Assembly (NCBI RefSeq): GCF_012641335.1
Contig: NZ_JABAID010000004.1
Coordinates: 243,111-307,110 of the forward strand
Length of the DNA: 64,000 bases
Direction: 5' to 3'
DNA from: Novosphingobium sp. ERN07
GTDB lineage: Bacteria; Pseudomonadota; Alphaproteobacteria; Sphingomonadales; Sphingomonadaceae
The notes under the pieces are model-generated. The model saw only the letters and a list, made by a program, of their open reading frames with translations. It was not told the DNA's origin and ran no database searches. Positions 1-8,619 of the stretch are shown piece after piece. The position numbers and the translations under genes were made by a program. Within the stretch, counting starts at the first letter, position 1; each line of letters begins with the position of its first letter.

Positions 1-799
1 TAGCGACCTCCTCCTCGCTGCGGTAGGGCTGCGACAGAAAATTGACTTCCGCCTCGACATGGCCGCGCGTGCGATAGGTGTAGGTCACCAGCAAAGCGGG
101 GCCTTCGCCTGAGCGAACGCTCTCCAACGCACGGCCTGATACGCGCCATACGTCCGCTACGTCGTTGCCATCGGCTTCGAACCCCGGAATATTGAAGGGG
201 CTTGCCCGGTCAATGATCCGGCCGCTCGTCGCCACTTCGGATCGAGTGAATTCGGACCAGCCATTGTGCTCACACACCAGCAGAAGCGGCAGCTTCCACA
301 GCGAGGCTAAATTCATTGCTTCCATGAAGGTGCCCTGGTTGGCCGCACCGTCGCCGAAGAAGCAGACGGCTACCTTGCCATTTCCTTCCAGCTTGGCCGC
401 AAAGGCAGCGCCTGTGGCAATGCCAAGCCCGCCACCAACAATGCCATTCGCTCCCAGAATTCCACGCGCCACATCGGCGACGTGCATGGTTCCGCCGAAC
501 CCCCCGCAGATGCCATCAGATTTGGCATGGATTTCGGCGATCATCGCATAAGGATCGCCGCCTTTTGCCAGGAAATGCCCGTGCCCGCGATGGGTGCTCG
601 TAATCCAGTCTTCGTCTCCCAGGTGCGCACAGATACCTACGCCGGATGCTTCCTGCCCGATATAGAGATGCACCCCGGCAGGCAGTTCGCCCGCTCTAAA
701 CTGGGCCCCGAGATATTCCTCGGTCTCACGGATGACCAGCATCCGTTCGAACATGGCGACCAGCTTCTCGGGATCGGGATTATGATAGTCGTTCCTCAC
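1..799 (-). CDS. TPP-dependent dehydrogenase E1 component, alpha subunit (partial)
   Basis: Alpha subunit of a pyruvate/acetoin/2-oxo-acid dehydrogenase-type E1, which uses thiamine diphosphate to decarboxylate an oxo-substrate. The frame reads leftward off the window edge, giving about 266 residues of a family normally near 320-330. Visible signatures are THRGHGH (about 69-75), the glycine-rich stretch before 130, and the TPP/Mg motif GDGAAN starting near 149 and ending in EHN near 177-179. The start is GTG at 799, overlapping the TGA of the upstream aldehyde dehydrogenase by four bases (GTGA). It is the last visible gene of the catabolic operon; the beta and E2 genes would lie to the left. 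The family is clear; the substrate is unknown. Confidence 0.85.
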   Translation of the reverse strand, partial: MRNDYHNPDPEKLVAMFERMLVIRETEEYLGAQFRAGELPAGVHLYIGQEASGVGICAHLGDEDWITSTHRGHGHFLAKGGDPYAMIAEIHAKSDGICGGFGGTMHVADVARGILGANGIVGGGLGIATGAAFAAKLEGNGKVAVCFFGDGAANQGTFMEAMNLASLWKLPLLLVCEHNGWSEFTRSEVATSGRIIDRASPFNIPGFEADGNDVADVWRVSGRALESVRSGEGPALLVTYTYRTRGHVEAEVNFLSQPYRSEEEVA

Positions 800-2223
800 A
801 AGCTCACCACCGTTGTTGTCACCTGGGAAAAGAAATCGAGAGACTCGCGTCCGCCCTGAGCACCGATCCCCGAACGACCAAGACCTTGCAGGGGGGTCAG
901 AAAATCGCGGACCTGCCAGCAGTTCACCCAGTTGATCCCTGCCCGCAGCCGTGCAGACATACGGTGCCCTCGCGACAGGTCGCGGGTCCAGACCATGGAT
1001 GCGAGGCCATATGGGGTGTCGTTCGCACGACTGACCGCCTCGTCCTCATGATCGAACGGGGAGACATGAATGACAGGGCCAAAGGTTTCCTCGCGCAACA
1101 AGGGCGAGTTATCGGAAAGGCCCGTTAGCACGGTGGCCGGATAGAAAGCGCCTTCACCAGGCGGAATGACTCCGCCAGCATGAAGCCGCGCCCCGCCTGC
1201 CATTGCTTGTTCGACAGCTGCATGGACCTTCGCGCGATGGGATTGCGAGATCAGCGGTCCCAGTTTCTGCCTTCCCGCCAGTTCGGCCAGTCTTGCAACG
1301 AACCCATCGAAAACAGGACGCTCGACAAAGAGCCGCTCGATAGACAGGCAGACCTGACCACTGTTGGCAAAGGCTGCGAGAGCGCTAGCTTCGACCGCCC
1401 GGTCGAGATCAGAATCGGCAAAAACCAACCCGGCATTCTTGCCGCCCAGTTCAAACAGCACGGGCCGAAGGCCCGCTGCAGCGGCAGTCATGATCTGGGT
1501 CGCGGCGCGCCCTTCGCCGGTGAAGGCGATGCCATCAACACCCGGATTTGATACAAGAGCGGCTCCCGTCGAATTGGCGCCGAAACCATGTACCAGGTTG
1601 AACACCCCCGGTGGCAGGCCGGCATCATGAAGGATTTCAGCCAGTAGTGCTGCAGAGCAAGGCGACTCCTCTGATGGCTTTGCGACAATGCAATTGCCTG
1701 CCGCCAGAGCCGGCACCAGGTTCAGTGCTAGAAGCAGGAGCGGGACGTTCCATGGAGCGATGACTGCCACCACCCCAAGCGCACGTCGGCTTGTATAGGC
1801 GATGGTCCTGGGAGCCGCTTCAGTCGCCATGTTCGGAGATGCAGCCCGGCCATGCCAAGCCTGTTCCGACCAGGTGCGCAAAAGGCTGGCATAAAGCCGA
1901 AATACCTCGATCGTGCGCCCAACATGTGCGCCCATCACCTGCGCGCGGGGCCGGCCAGTGTCAGCGGTCTCGGCGTCGGCAAGGTCATCCGCTCTGGCTG
2001 CCACCGCACCCGCCAGGCTTTCGAACAGGTCAGCGCGCTCAATTCGATCAAGGGCCTCCCAATCAGGTTGGGCCGCCCGCGCCGCGAGCACGGCGCAGTT
2101 TACAAGTTCCGCATCGGCTTCGTGTACCTTCGCAATCAATTGGCCGTCCACCGGCGACCGCTTTTCGAAACACCGCCATCCGTCCACCGGAGCACCAGCT
2201 ATAAAGGATCGGATCTGCCTCAC
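796..2223 (-). CDS. NAD(P)-dependent aldehyde dehydrogenase
   Basis: A 475-aa aldehyde dehydrogenase oxidising an aldehyde or semialdehyde to the acid. The catalytic set is complete: Asn159 in PWNVP, Lys182 in AKPSEE, Glu258 in FELGGKN and nucleophile Cys292 in NSGQVCLS. The style resembles 2-hydroxymuconic semialdehyde dehydrogenases, but the substrate cannot be fixed from sequence. Its ATG overlaps the sulfatase stop (ATGA) and its stop overlaps the E1-alpha start, so translation is coupled on both sides. A second, different aldehyde dehydrogenase lies upstream in the same operon, implying two successive aldehyde oxidations or two substrates. Confidence 0.9.
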   Translation of the reverse strand: MRQIRSFIAGAPVDGWRCFEKRSPVDGQLIAKVHEADAELVNCAVLAARAAQPDWEALDRIERADLFESLAGAVAARADDLADAETADTGRPRAQVMGAHVGRTIEVFRLYASLLRTWSEQAWHGRAASPNMATEAAPRTIAYTSRRALGVVAVIAPWNVPLLLLALNLVPALAAGNCIVAKPSEESPCSAALLAEILHDAGLPPGVFNLVHGFGANSTGAALVSNPGVDGIAFTGEGRAATQIMTAAAAGLRPVLFELGGKNAGLVFADSDLDRAVEASALAAFANSGQVCLSIERLFVERPVFDGFVARLAELAGRQKLGPLISQSHRAKVHAAVEQAMAGGARLHAGGVIPPGEGAFYPATVLTGLSDNSPLLREETFGPVIHVSPFDHEDEAVSRANDTPYGLASMVWTRDLSRGHRMSARLRAGINWVNCWQVRDFLTPLQGLGRSGIGAQGGRESLDFFSQVTTTVVSL

Positions 2224-3836
2224 GCTTGCGCCTCTTCCCGCAAAGCAACATCAAGTTCTTCTGAATTGCGGATGCCGAGCTTGATGCCCCGCGTCACTTG
2301 CGTATCGGTGCGTCGCTCAATGCTGGCTGCACTCTCGGTCACCCGGCGCGGACGCAAGGCCCAATCGCGCAGGGCAGCTTCCAGTTCGGCGCGCACCTCC
2401 GCGCAACCCGGATCGCCCGCGCGATCGGTGAGTTCGTGGGGATCGTTTACAAGGTCGAACAACAACGGCTCAAAGCCAGGGCAGGCAATTAACTTCCATT
2501 GCGCGCCTACCACGGCAACGATACCGGTCTGATCAATCGCCTGCCCCAGTTCGCGCCGAAAACGCATTGTCGCATAATCAAATTCGCAGAAGCTGTATTC
2601 GCGAGTTCCCTCTTGTCCGTCGAGCAGCGGTATTAGGGAATGACCTTCCAGCCGGGGATGCCCTGGGTCGCCTCCGCCCGCTTCGACGAACGTGGGCAGC
2701 AAGTCGATCGCCTCGACCAGGGCGTCGCAAGCCAGTCCGCGCGTAGCGTCAGCTGGTTCGCGCGGATCGACGACGATCATCGGCACACGGATCGAAGGTT
2801 CGTGCAGGAACTCCTTCTCACCCAGCCAGTGGTCGCCCAGATAATCACCATGGTCTGAAGTGAAAACAATCAGAGTGTTTTCCATCAACCCGCGCTCTTT
2901 GAGCGCGCCGAACAGCACTCCCAACTGGTCATCCAGTTGCTTAACCAGGCCCATGTAGGCCGCCACAACTGGTGTGCGCACAGCATCATCTGAGAAGCTC
3001 TGGCTGACCCGTCGTCGCTGGAAGCCAGCAAAGACAGAGTGCGAGGTTACGCGCTCCTCCGGAGTACGGATTGCCGGGAGAACATCGTTTTCAGAGTAGG
3101 TCGCATGATAAGGGGCAGGCGCAACATAGGGCCAGTGTGGTTTGATGTAACTGAGATGCAGGCACCAGGGGTCGCTTCCCAACGCATCAATGCACTCAAT
3201 GGCGCGCCGCGTGAGATAGGGCGTTTCACTGTCTTCTTCTTGGACGCGGGCAGGATAGGGAGCCGTCTCCAGCAACCATCCGGAGACCGGTACTCCATCG
3301 ATCTCGACTGAGTTGACCCACTCGTGCCAAGGGTTCTCGCCGTCATAGCCCCGCTCGCGCAAGTATCTGTTGTAATCAGCCCCGAACCGCTTCTCTGCCG
3401 GCCAATGGTCGAGGTAAATCCCTTCTTCGCGCGAGTAGGTTTCGAAGCCGGCCTCAGAGATCAGAAGCCCCGAGGGAGATGCCGGATCGATCCCCCGCTT
3501 TTCCATGCCATCGACGTCAGCGCGCATATGGGTTTTGCCGACAAGCACGGTGCGATACCCGAGTGGTCGCAAGAAATCACCGATTGTCCATTCGTCCTGT
3601 CGCAATGGCGTATCGTTAAGGGTTGATCCATGCGAGAGCACGTATCGTCCAGTGTAGACGCTCATGCGCGCTGGACCGCATACAGCCGATTGCGCATATG
3701 CCCGATTGAAGCGCACGCCGCGTGACGCAAGCCAATCAAGATTTGGTGTTTCCAATGTCGGGTGTCCGTAACAGGACAGATAGTCCGCGCGAAGCTGATC
3801 CGCCATGATGAACAAGATATTCGGCCGTTTGGTCAT
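2220..3836 (-). CDS. Sulfatase family hydrolase (phosphonate monoester hydrolase-like)
   Basis: A 538-aa alkaline-phosphatase-superfamily sulfatase. The formylglycine site is C53-G-P-A-R57, followed by a conserved TGRY segment. Metal-binding regions are NILFIMADQ near the N-terminus and SDHGDYLGDH in the C-terminal half. The CGPAR site and its flanks look more like phosphonate monoester hydrolases/phosphodiesterases than classical arylsulfatases; both use the same post-translational formylglycine. No signal peptide is seen, so it should be cytoplasmic. It lies two bases after the upstream aldehyde dehydrogenase stop. Its place in this operon suggests it removes a sulfate or phospho-ester from the substrate (inference). 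Confidence 0.88.
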   Translation of the reverse strand: MTKRPNILFIMADQLRADYLSCYGHPTLETPNLDWLASRGVRFNRAYAQSAVCGPARMSVYTGRYVLSHGSTLNDTPLRQDEWTIGDFLRPLGYRTVLVGKTHMRADVDGMEKRGIDPASPSGLLISEAGFETYSREEGIYLDHWPAEKRFGADYNRYLRERGYDGENPWHEWVNSVEIDGVPVSGWLLETAPYPARVQEEDSETPYLTRRAIECIDALGSDPWCLHLSYIKPHWPYVAPAPYHATYSENDVLPAIRTPEERVTSHSVFAGFQRRRVSQSFSDDAVRTPVVAAYMGLVKQLDDQLGVLFGALKERGLMENTLIVFTSDHGDYLGDHWLGEKEFLHEPSIRVPMIVVDPREPADATRGLACDALVEAIDLLPTFVEAGGGDPGHPRLEGHSLIPLLDGQEGTREYSFCEFDYATMRFRRELGQAIDQTGIVAVVGAQWKLIACPGFEPLLFDLVNDPHELTDRAGDPGCAEVRAELEAALRDWALRPRRVTESAASIERRTDTQVTRGIKLGIRNSEELDVALREEAQA

Positions 3837-3838
3837 AA

Positions 3839-5284
3839 TCAGTAGCCGACAGCGGGAACAAAGCCCGCTTCCGAGAATATGTGCTTCGTCTCCATAAACA
3901 CATCGAGGCCCATAAGGCCGTGTAGCCGTCCAATTCCGCTCTGCTTGTAACCGCCGGTCTCGGCCTCAGCGAACAGGCGGTTGTGGCTATTGATCCACAC
4001 AGTACCAGACTTGATTGAGCGCGCGATCCGCTGCGCCCGGCTCCCGTCGCGCGTCCACACGCTTGCGGCGAGTCCAAAGTCGGTTGCATTGGCACTTTTT
4101 GTTGCATCTGCTTCGTCGCCAAAACGTTCAATTGTGACGATCGGCCCGAAGAGTTCATCGCGAACGAGTGTGCTGGTGCGATCATCCACCGCGATCAGGC
4201 TGGGCGAGAGATAACTTCCGCCGGCTGGTGCATCATCAGGATGTCCGCCAGCCACCAGCACATCGCTTGCACTCGCTACAATCGCTGCAAGCCGGTCGCG
4301 ATTGGCCATGTCGATCACCGGCCCCATCTCCGATCGGGGATCATCGGCGGCGTTGACATTCAATGCACGGAAATGTTGGGCAAGCCGGTCGGCAACCTGC
4401 TCATACGCCGCAGATTCGACCAACACCCGGGTGACAGCCGTGCACATTTGCCCCGCCGCTGCCGTGGCCCCACGGACGATCTCAGGCAGAGCGCGGTCCA
4501 GGTCGGCGTCGGCGAAAACGACAGCGGGTGCTTTCCCGCCCAGTTCGAGGTTGAGGCGCTTGAGCGTCGCGGCCGAGGCTTCAAAGATGCGTCCCGCAGT
4601 ATGGCGTGAGCCCGTAAAACTGATCGCATCGACCTCTCGATGCACCACCAGGGCCTGCCCCACCTCATGCCCGTTTTCGTTGACCGAGTTGAGCACACCA
4701 GGCGGCAAATCGGGAACCGCTGCCATCGCCTCGATCATCAAGGCATTGGTTAGCGAGGTTTGCGGCGCTGGCTTCACCACGACAGTACAGCCCGCTGCCA
4801 GCGCTGGCCCAAGACTGCGTGCCAACAGAGTCACCGGTGCGTTCCATGGTACGATGATCGCGGCCACCCCGATCGGCTCGCGGCTGAAGATTGAAAGCTG
4901 ACCCTCGCCAACCTCCTGGACCCGGCCGAAGATCGTTCGCGCTACCCCGGCATAATAGCGAAGTTCAGATACGGCCGCGCCAACCTCCCCCTCCATCTCT
5001 GCAGTACGTTTGCCGCATTCCGATACCGATACCGCGACAAGCTGGCCGCGGATGCGTTCGATCGCATCGGCCATAGCCAGCAGGACGGCCGCCCGCTTTC
5101 GGGGATTGTTGGACCATCCTCCGCGTTCAAAAGCTCTCCGCGCTGCAGACACCGCTGCATCGGCGCAGTCCGTATCGCCTGGCGAAAACACGCTGGCTAC
5201 TTCCCCTGTGGAAGGGTTGATCGTTTCCATGGTTCCAGAACCGGCATGCCAACTGCCGTCGATGTAGTTTCGAGCAAGTTTCAT
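3839..5284 (-). CDS. NAD(P)-dependent aldehyde dehydrogenase
   Basis: A 481-aa aldehyde dehydrogenase when started at the ATG at 5284 (MKLARNYIDGSW). The open frame reaches 5329, but that upstream start would run into the preceding dehydrogenase gene, while 5284 leaves a 13-base gap. Active-site residues are Asn148 (PWNAP), Glu247 (LELGGKAP) and Cys281 (AAGQMCTA). The protein differs clearly from the other aldehyde dehydrogenase in the operon, so this is not a recent duplication. The substrate is unknown. Confidence 0.9.
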   Translation of the reverse strand: MKLARNYIDGSWHAGSGTMETINPSTGEVASVFSPGDTDCADAAVSAARRAFERGGWSNNPRKRAAVLLAMADAIERIRGQLVAVSVSECGKRTAEMEGEVGAAVSELRYYAGVARTIFGRVQEVGEGQLSIFSREPIGVAAIIVPWNAPVTLLARSLGPALAAGCTVVVKPAPQTSLTNALMIEAMAAVPDLPPGVLNSVNENGHEVGQALVVHREVDAISFTGSRHTAGRIFEASAATLKRLNLELGGKAPAVVFADADLDRALPEIVRGATAAAGQMCTAVTRVLVESAAYEQVADRLAQHFRALNVNAADDPRSEMGPVIDMANRDRLAAIVASASDVLVAGGHPDDAPAGGSYLSPSLIAVDDRTSTLVRDELFGPIVTIERFGDEADATKSANATDFGLAASVWTRDGSRAQRIARSIKSGTVWINSHNRLFAEAETGGYKQSGIGRLHGLMGLDVFMETKHIFSEAGFVPAVGY

Positions 5285-5297
5285 CGTCACGCGAACC

Positions 5298-6008
5298 TCA
5301 CAAGATGCGCCATCCGCCATCGGCACCAATTGCCTCGCCGGTCAGGTACGACGACGCATCGGACGCCAGCCAAAGCGCAACCTCGGCAATCTCCCTAGGG
5401 GTGGCGGAACGCCCCATGGGAATGAACGGCTTCGGAAAATTCGGCAGGGCATCGTCAGTGACGATCGTTTCAGCCATGTTTGTTTCGACCAGTCCCGGGC
5501 AGATCGCATTGATACGAATGCCCTGGCTCGCATACTGCACTGCTGTCGCCTTGGTGAGCCCGAGAACGCCGTGCTTTGCGGCCGAATAGGCAGGGTTCCG
5601 CGGAGCTGCAAGAAAGCCCATGACCGAAGATAGGTTTATGATCGTTCCGCATCCTTGGACAGCCATCGCGCGCAGTTCGTGCTTCATGCACAGAAACACG
5701 CCCTTGAGGTTCACGTTCATCGCGCGATCCCATTCTGCTGCTTCGACATCGGCCAACATTTTGCCGAGCGGACCGAGAATGCCGGCGTTATTGACGGCGA
5801 TATCCAGTTGGCCATGTCGACCGAGAACCCCAGAAACCATCGCTTCGACCTGCCTCTCGTCGGCAACGTCGCACGCAATATCGGCCTCGCTCGACAGATC
5901 GGCAGTCACGACTCTGGCGCCCATCGCAGAAAACAGGTCGGAAATTGCTCGTCCGATACCCGCAGCCCCGCCTGTGACTAGCGCAACCTTGCCGTTCAAA
6001 TTTGCCAT
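5298..6008 (-). CDS. Short-chain dehydrogenase/reductase (SDR)
   Basis: A 236-aa classical SDR. The cofactor motif TGGAAGIG lies at 12-19, NNAG at 73-76, the catalytic Ser near 127-128, and Tyr141/Lys145 in YSAAK. An aspartate after the second strand (TADLSS) favours NAD over NADP. The start ATG shares one base with the stop of the preceding SDR (TGATG), a sign of coupled translation. It probably oxidises an alcohol produced earlier in the pathway; the substrate is not known. Confidence 0.9.
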   Translation of the reverse strand: MANLNGKVALVTGGAAGIGRAISDLFSAMGARVVTADLSSEADIACDVADERQVEAMVSGVLGRHGQLDIAVNNAGILGPLGKMLADVEAAEWDRAMNVNLKGVFLCMKHELRAMAVQGCGTIINLSSVMGFLAAPRNPAYSAAKHGVLGLTKATAVQYASQGIRINAICPGLVETNMAETIVTDDALPNFPKPFIPMGRSATPREIAEVALWLASDASSYLTGEAIGADGGWRIL

Positions 6009-6778
6009 CAGATGTTCACCGAGCCGCCATCAACGAGGAGTGTCTGCCCAGTCATGAAGTCGCTGTCCGACGAGCAGAGGAAGATGAGCCCGCCGAGCAG
6101 ATCTTCGGGATAGCCATCCCGCTTGAGAGCGCGGCTCGCGACTACGCGATCACGGTTCGTATCAAGATGTTCCTGGTTGGCGCTGATTGAATCCGACATG
6201 ATCAGACCGGGCGCGAGCGTGTTGATGTTAAGGTTGTGAGCACCAAGCTCGCGGGCAAGAGCACGAGTGAAGCCTAACATCGCGCCCTTCGACGTGACAT
6301 AATGAGACATGAAGGGCAGGCCCTTATAGGCACTGCCCGACGAGATGTTGACGATCTTTCCTGCGCCCTTCCCGATCATCATCGGCGCAACATGCTTCAC
6401 CATCAGAAATGGACCGCGCACATTGACGGCCATCACCTTATCCCACAAATCGACATCGAGTTCGGTCACTTTGACGTCGCCAAGGGTGGCAAACACCGCC
6501 GCATTGTTGACAAGGATGCCAACATCTCCAGCCCATGCTGCAACGCTCGCAATCCCGGCCCTGACAGCAGATTCGTCGCTGACATCCACTCGGAAAAAAC
6601 GAGCGGCGTCGCGTCCTTCGACAGAGTTGATGTCGGCCGCTAGGTTTTCTCCGTCGGCCAGGTCGAAAATGGCCACGCGCGCGCCTTCCTGCGCGAGCGC
6701 GCGGCTGTAATGCACACCGATCCCGCGCGCTCCGCCAGTCAGGATCGCGACTTTACCTTCAAGCTTTCGACTGGTCAT
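6008..6778 (-). CDS. Short-chain dehydrogenase/reductase (SDR)
   Basis: A 256-aa classical SDR with TGGARGIG at 14-21, NNAA at 91-94, Ser146/147 and the YVTSK active site (Tyr160, Lys164). Asp39 in IFDLAD suggests NAD preference. It is the first enzyme gene after the regulator, whose stop overlaps its ATG by four bases. The two SDRs are only distantly similar, so they likely act on different intermediates. Confidence 0.9.
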   Translation of the reverse strand: MTSRKLEGKVAILTGGARGIGVHYSRALAQEGARVAIFDLADGENLAADINSVEGRDAARFFRVDVSDESAVRAGIASVAAWAGDVGILVNNAAVFATLGDVKVTELDVDLWDKVMAVNVRGPFLMVKHVAPMMIGKGAGKIVNISSGSAYKGLPFMSHYVTSKGAMLGFTRALARELGAHNLNINTLAPGLIMSDSISANQEHLDTNRDRVVASRALKRDGYPEDLLGGLIFLCSSDSDFMTGQTLLVDGGSVNI

Positions 6779-7470
6779 GTCTGCTCCGGAAAATGGGTGG
6801 TAATGAGGGAGAGTTCATGCGCCACCATCTGTGCGCGGGCCCGCTCGGAATCCCGAGCCTCGAAGGCGCTTACAATCTCGTGATGATACCAGCAGGCCCG
6901 CTCCATGGATTGGGCGAGCGTCGCATCGAGCCGACCCAGGACATTGAAGGGCGAGTTCAGAGCGGTCTCCAGGATGCGCTCGCCCCGCGGGCTGTCCGCC
7001 GCCCGCCAGATGGTCGCATGAAACTCGCGATTCAACTCGTCGAAAATCGGCCTTGCCTCGTCACCAAGCTCGCGTACGGCGCGTTCCATCCGGTTAGAAA
7101 GTTCTCGCAGCGAGGCGATTTCGGAACTATTGAGCCGCGATGCAGCACGGGCCGCAGCACGACCCTCAATCAACGCCTTCAACTCCATGATTTCGATCCG
7201 GTCAGCCTCGTTGAACTGGGCCACCACGTGCTTTCGGTAGCGCTCCTTGACAACAAGGCCTTCCGCACTGAGCCGACCAATCGCCTCACGCAAAGGGGTT
7301 CGGCTCACACCAATGCGAACTGCTAATTCTGCCTCAGGCAAACTCTGGCCAGCGACGAGCGCCCCCTGTAGAATCCATTCCCGCAAGGCTCGATAAGCGA
7401 CATCCACCGACTTTGGCAGATCAGAGCTTCCCGGGTTCGAATCGCCTCCATTTGTCATTGCATTGCTCAT
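6775..7470 (-). CDS. GntR-family transcriptional regulator (FCD subfamily)
   Basis: About 231 residues. An N-terminal winged helix follows the GntR pattern (IGVSRTPLREAIGRLSAEGL), and the C-terminal all-helical FCD ligand domain shows the usual metal-binding histidine spacing (EFHATIW, YHHEIVSAF). I prefer the ATG at 7470 because GAGGTG precedes it; a longer frame starts at 7536. The stop overlaps the first SDR start, so it is co-transcribed with the enzymes it probably controls. Palindromes just upstream (7484-7497 and the two GTATAC sites at 7584 and 7637) are plausible operators. FadR/FCD regulators usually repress until an acid metabolite binds. Confidence 0.85.
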   Translation of the reverse strand: MSNAMTNGGDSNPGSSDLPKSVDVAYRALREWILQGALVAGQSLPEAELAVRIGVSRTPLREAIGRLSAEGLVVKERYRKHVVAQFNEADRIEIMELKALIEGRAAARAASRLNSSEIASLRELSNRMERAVRELGDEARPIFDELNREFHATIWRAADSPRGERILETALNSPFNVLGRLDATLAQSMERACWYHHEIVSAFEARDSERARAQMVAHELSLITTHFPEQT

Positions 7471-7592
7471 GGCAGCACCTCGCGACCGAATTCGGTCAGA
7501 GCCGTCATGCGGCAAGATGTCAGCTTCGAGCACCAACGAATGATCCCTTCCGGCCAGCGCGAATCTAAACCTCGTGACTCTTGGTATACCAT
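7467..7592 (-). CDS. Candidate 41-codon leader ORF ahead of the GntR gene
   Basis: An ATG at 7592 is preceded by a strong GAAGGAG about nine bases away and opens 41 codons ending in TGA at 7467-7469, which overlaps the GntR ATG (ATGA). The product begins MVYQESRGL and ends GREVLP; I recognise no family. The start codon lies inside the GTATAC operator at 7581-7593, so repressor binding and initiation would compete for the same bases. It could be a true leader peptide or an accident of the good ribosome site. Confidence 0.3.
   Translation of the reverse strand: MVYQESRGLDSRWPEGIIRWCSKLTSCRMTALTEFGREVLP
7484..7497. promoter_or_regulatory. 14-bp perfect palindrome upstream of the GntR gene
   Basis: GACCGAATTCGGTC is a perfect palindrome ending 14 bases before the preferred GntR start. 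It could be an operator or a small mRNA hairpin over the ribosome site. Confidence 0.35.
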
Positions 7593-7642
7593 ACCTAGCT
7601 CTCCTTCAAGTTTTTGTGCCATTTTTCGTAATTCAAGTATAC
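7581..7642. promoter_or_regulatory. Two GTATAC operator-like sites
   Basis: TTGGTATACCATA (7581-7593) and AAGTATACCC (7635-7644) share a GTATAC core 53 bp apart, about five helical turns. The first fits the TnGTnnnACnA type of site bound by FCD-type GntR proteins. Location upstream of the regulator and operon supports autoregulation (inference). Confidence 0.45.
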
Positions 7643-7872
7643 CCGCGTTGAGTGCGCGAGATCGCGGGAGGCAGTTTTGACCTTCCTCGAACTGTAAGTC
7701 ATCCTCTTCGTAAAACCGGCGAGTTCCCGTCCATTAGGAGCCAGAAAGCAACAGACCAGAGAGCGATCTCACATCGGCAGACATTTGCACTGGACGGGCA
7801 AGCGCCGGATTGATGGTGTATGATCATCGCGGTCTGACGCGAGAAGTGCCGACGACATAGATCACGACAAGA

Positions 7873-8124
7873 TCAGGTTTGCATTCGCGATACGGCGCGG
7901 ATCCACTCGTCAATTTCCGCCTCAACCCATACGGCACATTTGGGCCCCAGCGATCGCGACCTTGGGAAGCGCCCCTCGCTCATACGCTGATAGATGGCGG
8001 AGCGGCGCAGTCCGACGCGGGCGATCACTTCCGGCAGGCGCAAAAGCCTCGCCGGCGGCGCTGCCTCGGGCGGTTGATGCGTGTGCATTTCATCTGGTAT
8101 TGCATGCGGCATTGTTGATCTCAT
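7873..8124 (-). CDS. AlpA-family DNA-binding regulator
   Basis: A small (83 aa or slightly less) AlpA/MerR-like excisionase-type protein: LLRLPEVIARVGLRRSAIYQ forms the helix-turn-helix and the WVEAEIDEWI segment closes the family domain. Such proteins regulate integrase or excision genes on integrative elements. Starts at 8124, 8112 or 8088 are all possible and no ribosome site decides. It is the leftmost gene here that clearly belongs to a mobile element. Confidence 0.8.
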   Translation of the reverse strand: MRSTMPHAIPDEMHTHQPPEAAPPARLLRLPEVIARVGLRRSAIYQRMSEGRFPRSRSLGPKCAVWVEAEIDEWIRAVSRMQT

Positions 8125-8157
8125 TTGCTCGGGTTCGGTCCCCTCCGAACTCTCAGG

Positions 8158-8619
8158 CTACCGCGACAGCGCCAGCGCGATGTCGCGGCCCACAAAATCA
8201 TCGATGTGCTTGGCAAGCATTCGCGCCACCAGCTGTGAGGTGCCGTTGGCCCACCGAGGCCGCAGATCCTCAATCCGCCGCCCCAGGGTCCGCTGAAGAT
8301 GGACTGGGAGGCTAGTGAAGAACTCTTCGAGAAATTCGCCCATCTCGCCATGCATCCACTCGCAAGCGAGCTCTTCTTGCCCGGCAAGAGCAAGGATCAT
8401 GGTCGCGAGGGGGTGCGCTCCACAGGCGGCGAGCACTAGTGCCGCTTCGTCGAGCCCGATAGGCCGCTCGCCACGCGCTACGCGAAGCAGGGTCTCGCGG
8501 TGCATCCCGCATTCACTGGCAATCCTGTGGCGGGGTTTGCCGCCGGCATCGATCGCATGGGCGAGCACGCGAGCCAGACTTTGATTAGCCGGTCTGGCAA
8601 CGGTGGTTGGATGGTGCAT
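8158..8619 (-). CDS. Conserved hypothetical protein with Xre-like HTH
   Basis: 153 residues from ATG 8619, chosen because AAGGAGACA sits just upstream (the open frame extends to 8709). Residues about 40-85 (RHRIASECGMHRETLLRVARGERPI) look like a helix-turn-helix of the kind that reads plasmid or phage operators. The remainder is helical with acidic stretches. The function is not recognised. It precedes alpA in the same direction; a small inverted repeat GTTCGG/CCGAAC (8133-8150) lies between the two. Confidence 0.6.
   Translation of the reverse strand: MHHPTTVARPANQSLARVLAHAIDAGGKPRHRIASECGMHRETLLRVARGERPIGLDEAALVLAACGAHPLATMILALAGQEELACEWMHGEMGEFLEEFFTSLPVHLQRTLGRRIEDLRPRWANGTSQLVARMLAKHIDDFVGRDIALALSR

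Noticed and set aside
165..859. Rightward open frames over the E1-alpha gene
   Set aside because: They are antisense to a clear TPP-enzyme frame and show low-complexity Ser/Pro/Arg composition.
7428..7440. GGGTTCGAATC resembling a tRNA T-loop, possible left attachment site
   Set aside because: It lies inside the GntR coding region, matches the tRNA-Ser end over only 11 bases and in the wrong orientation.
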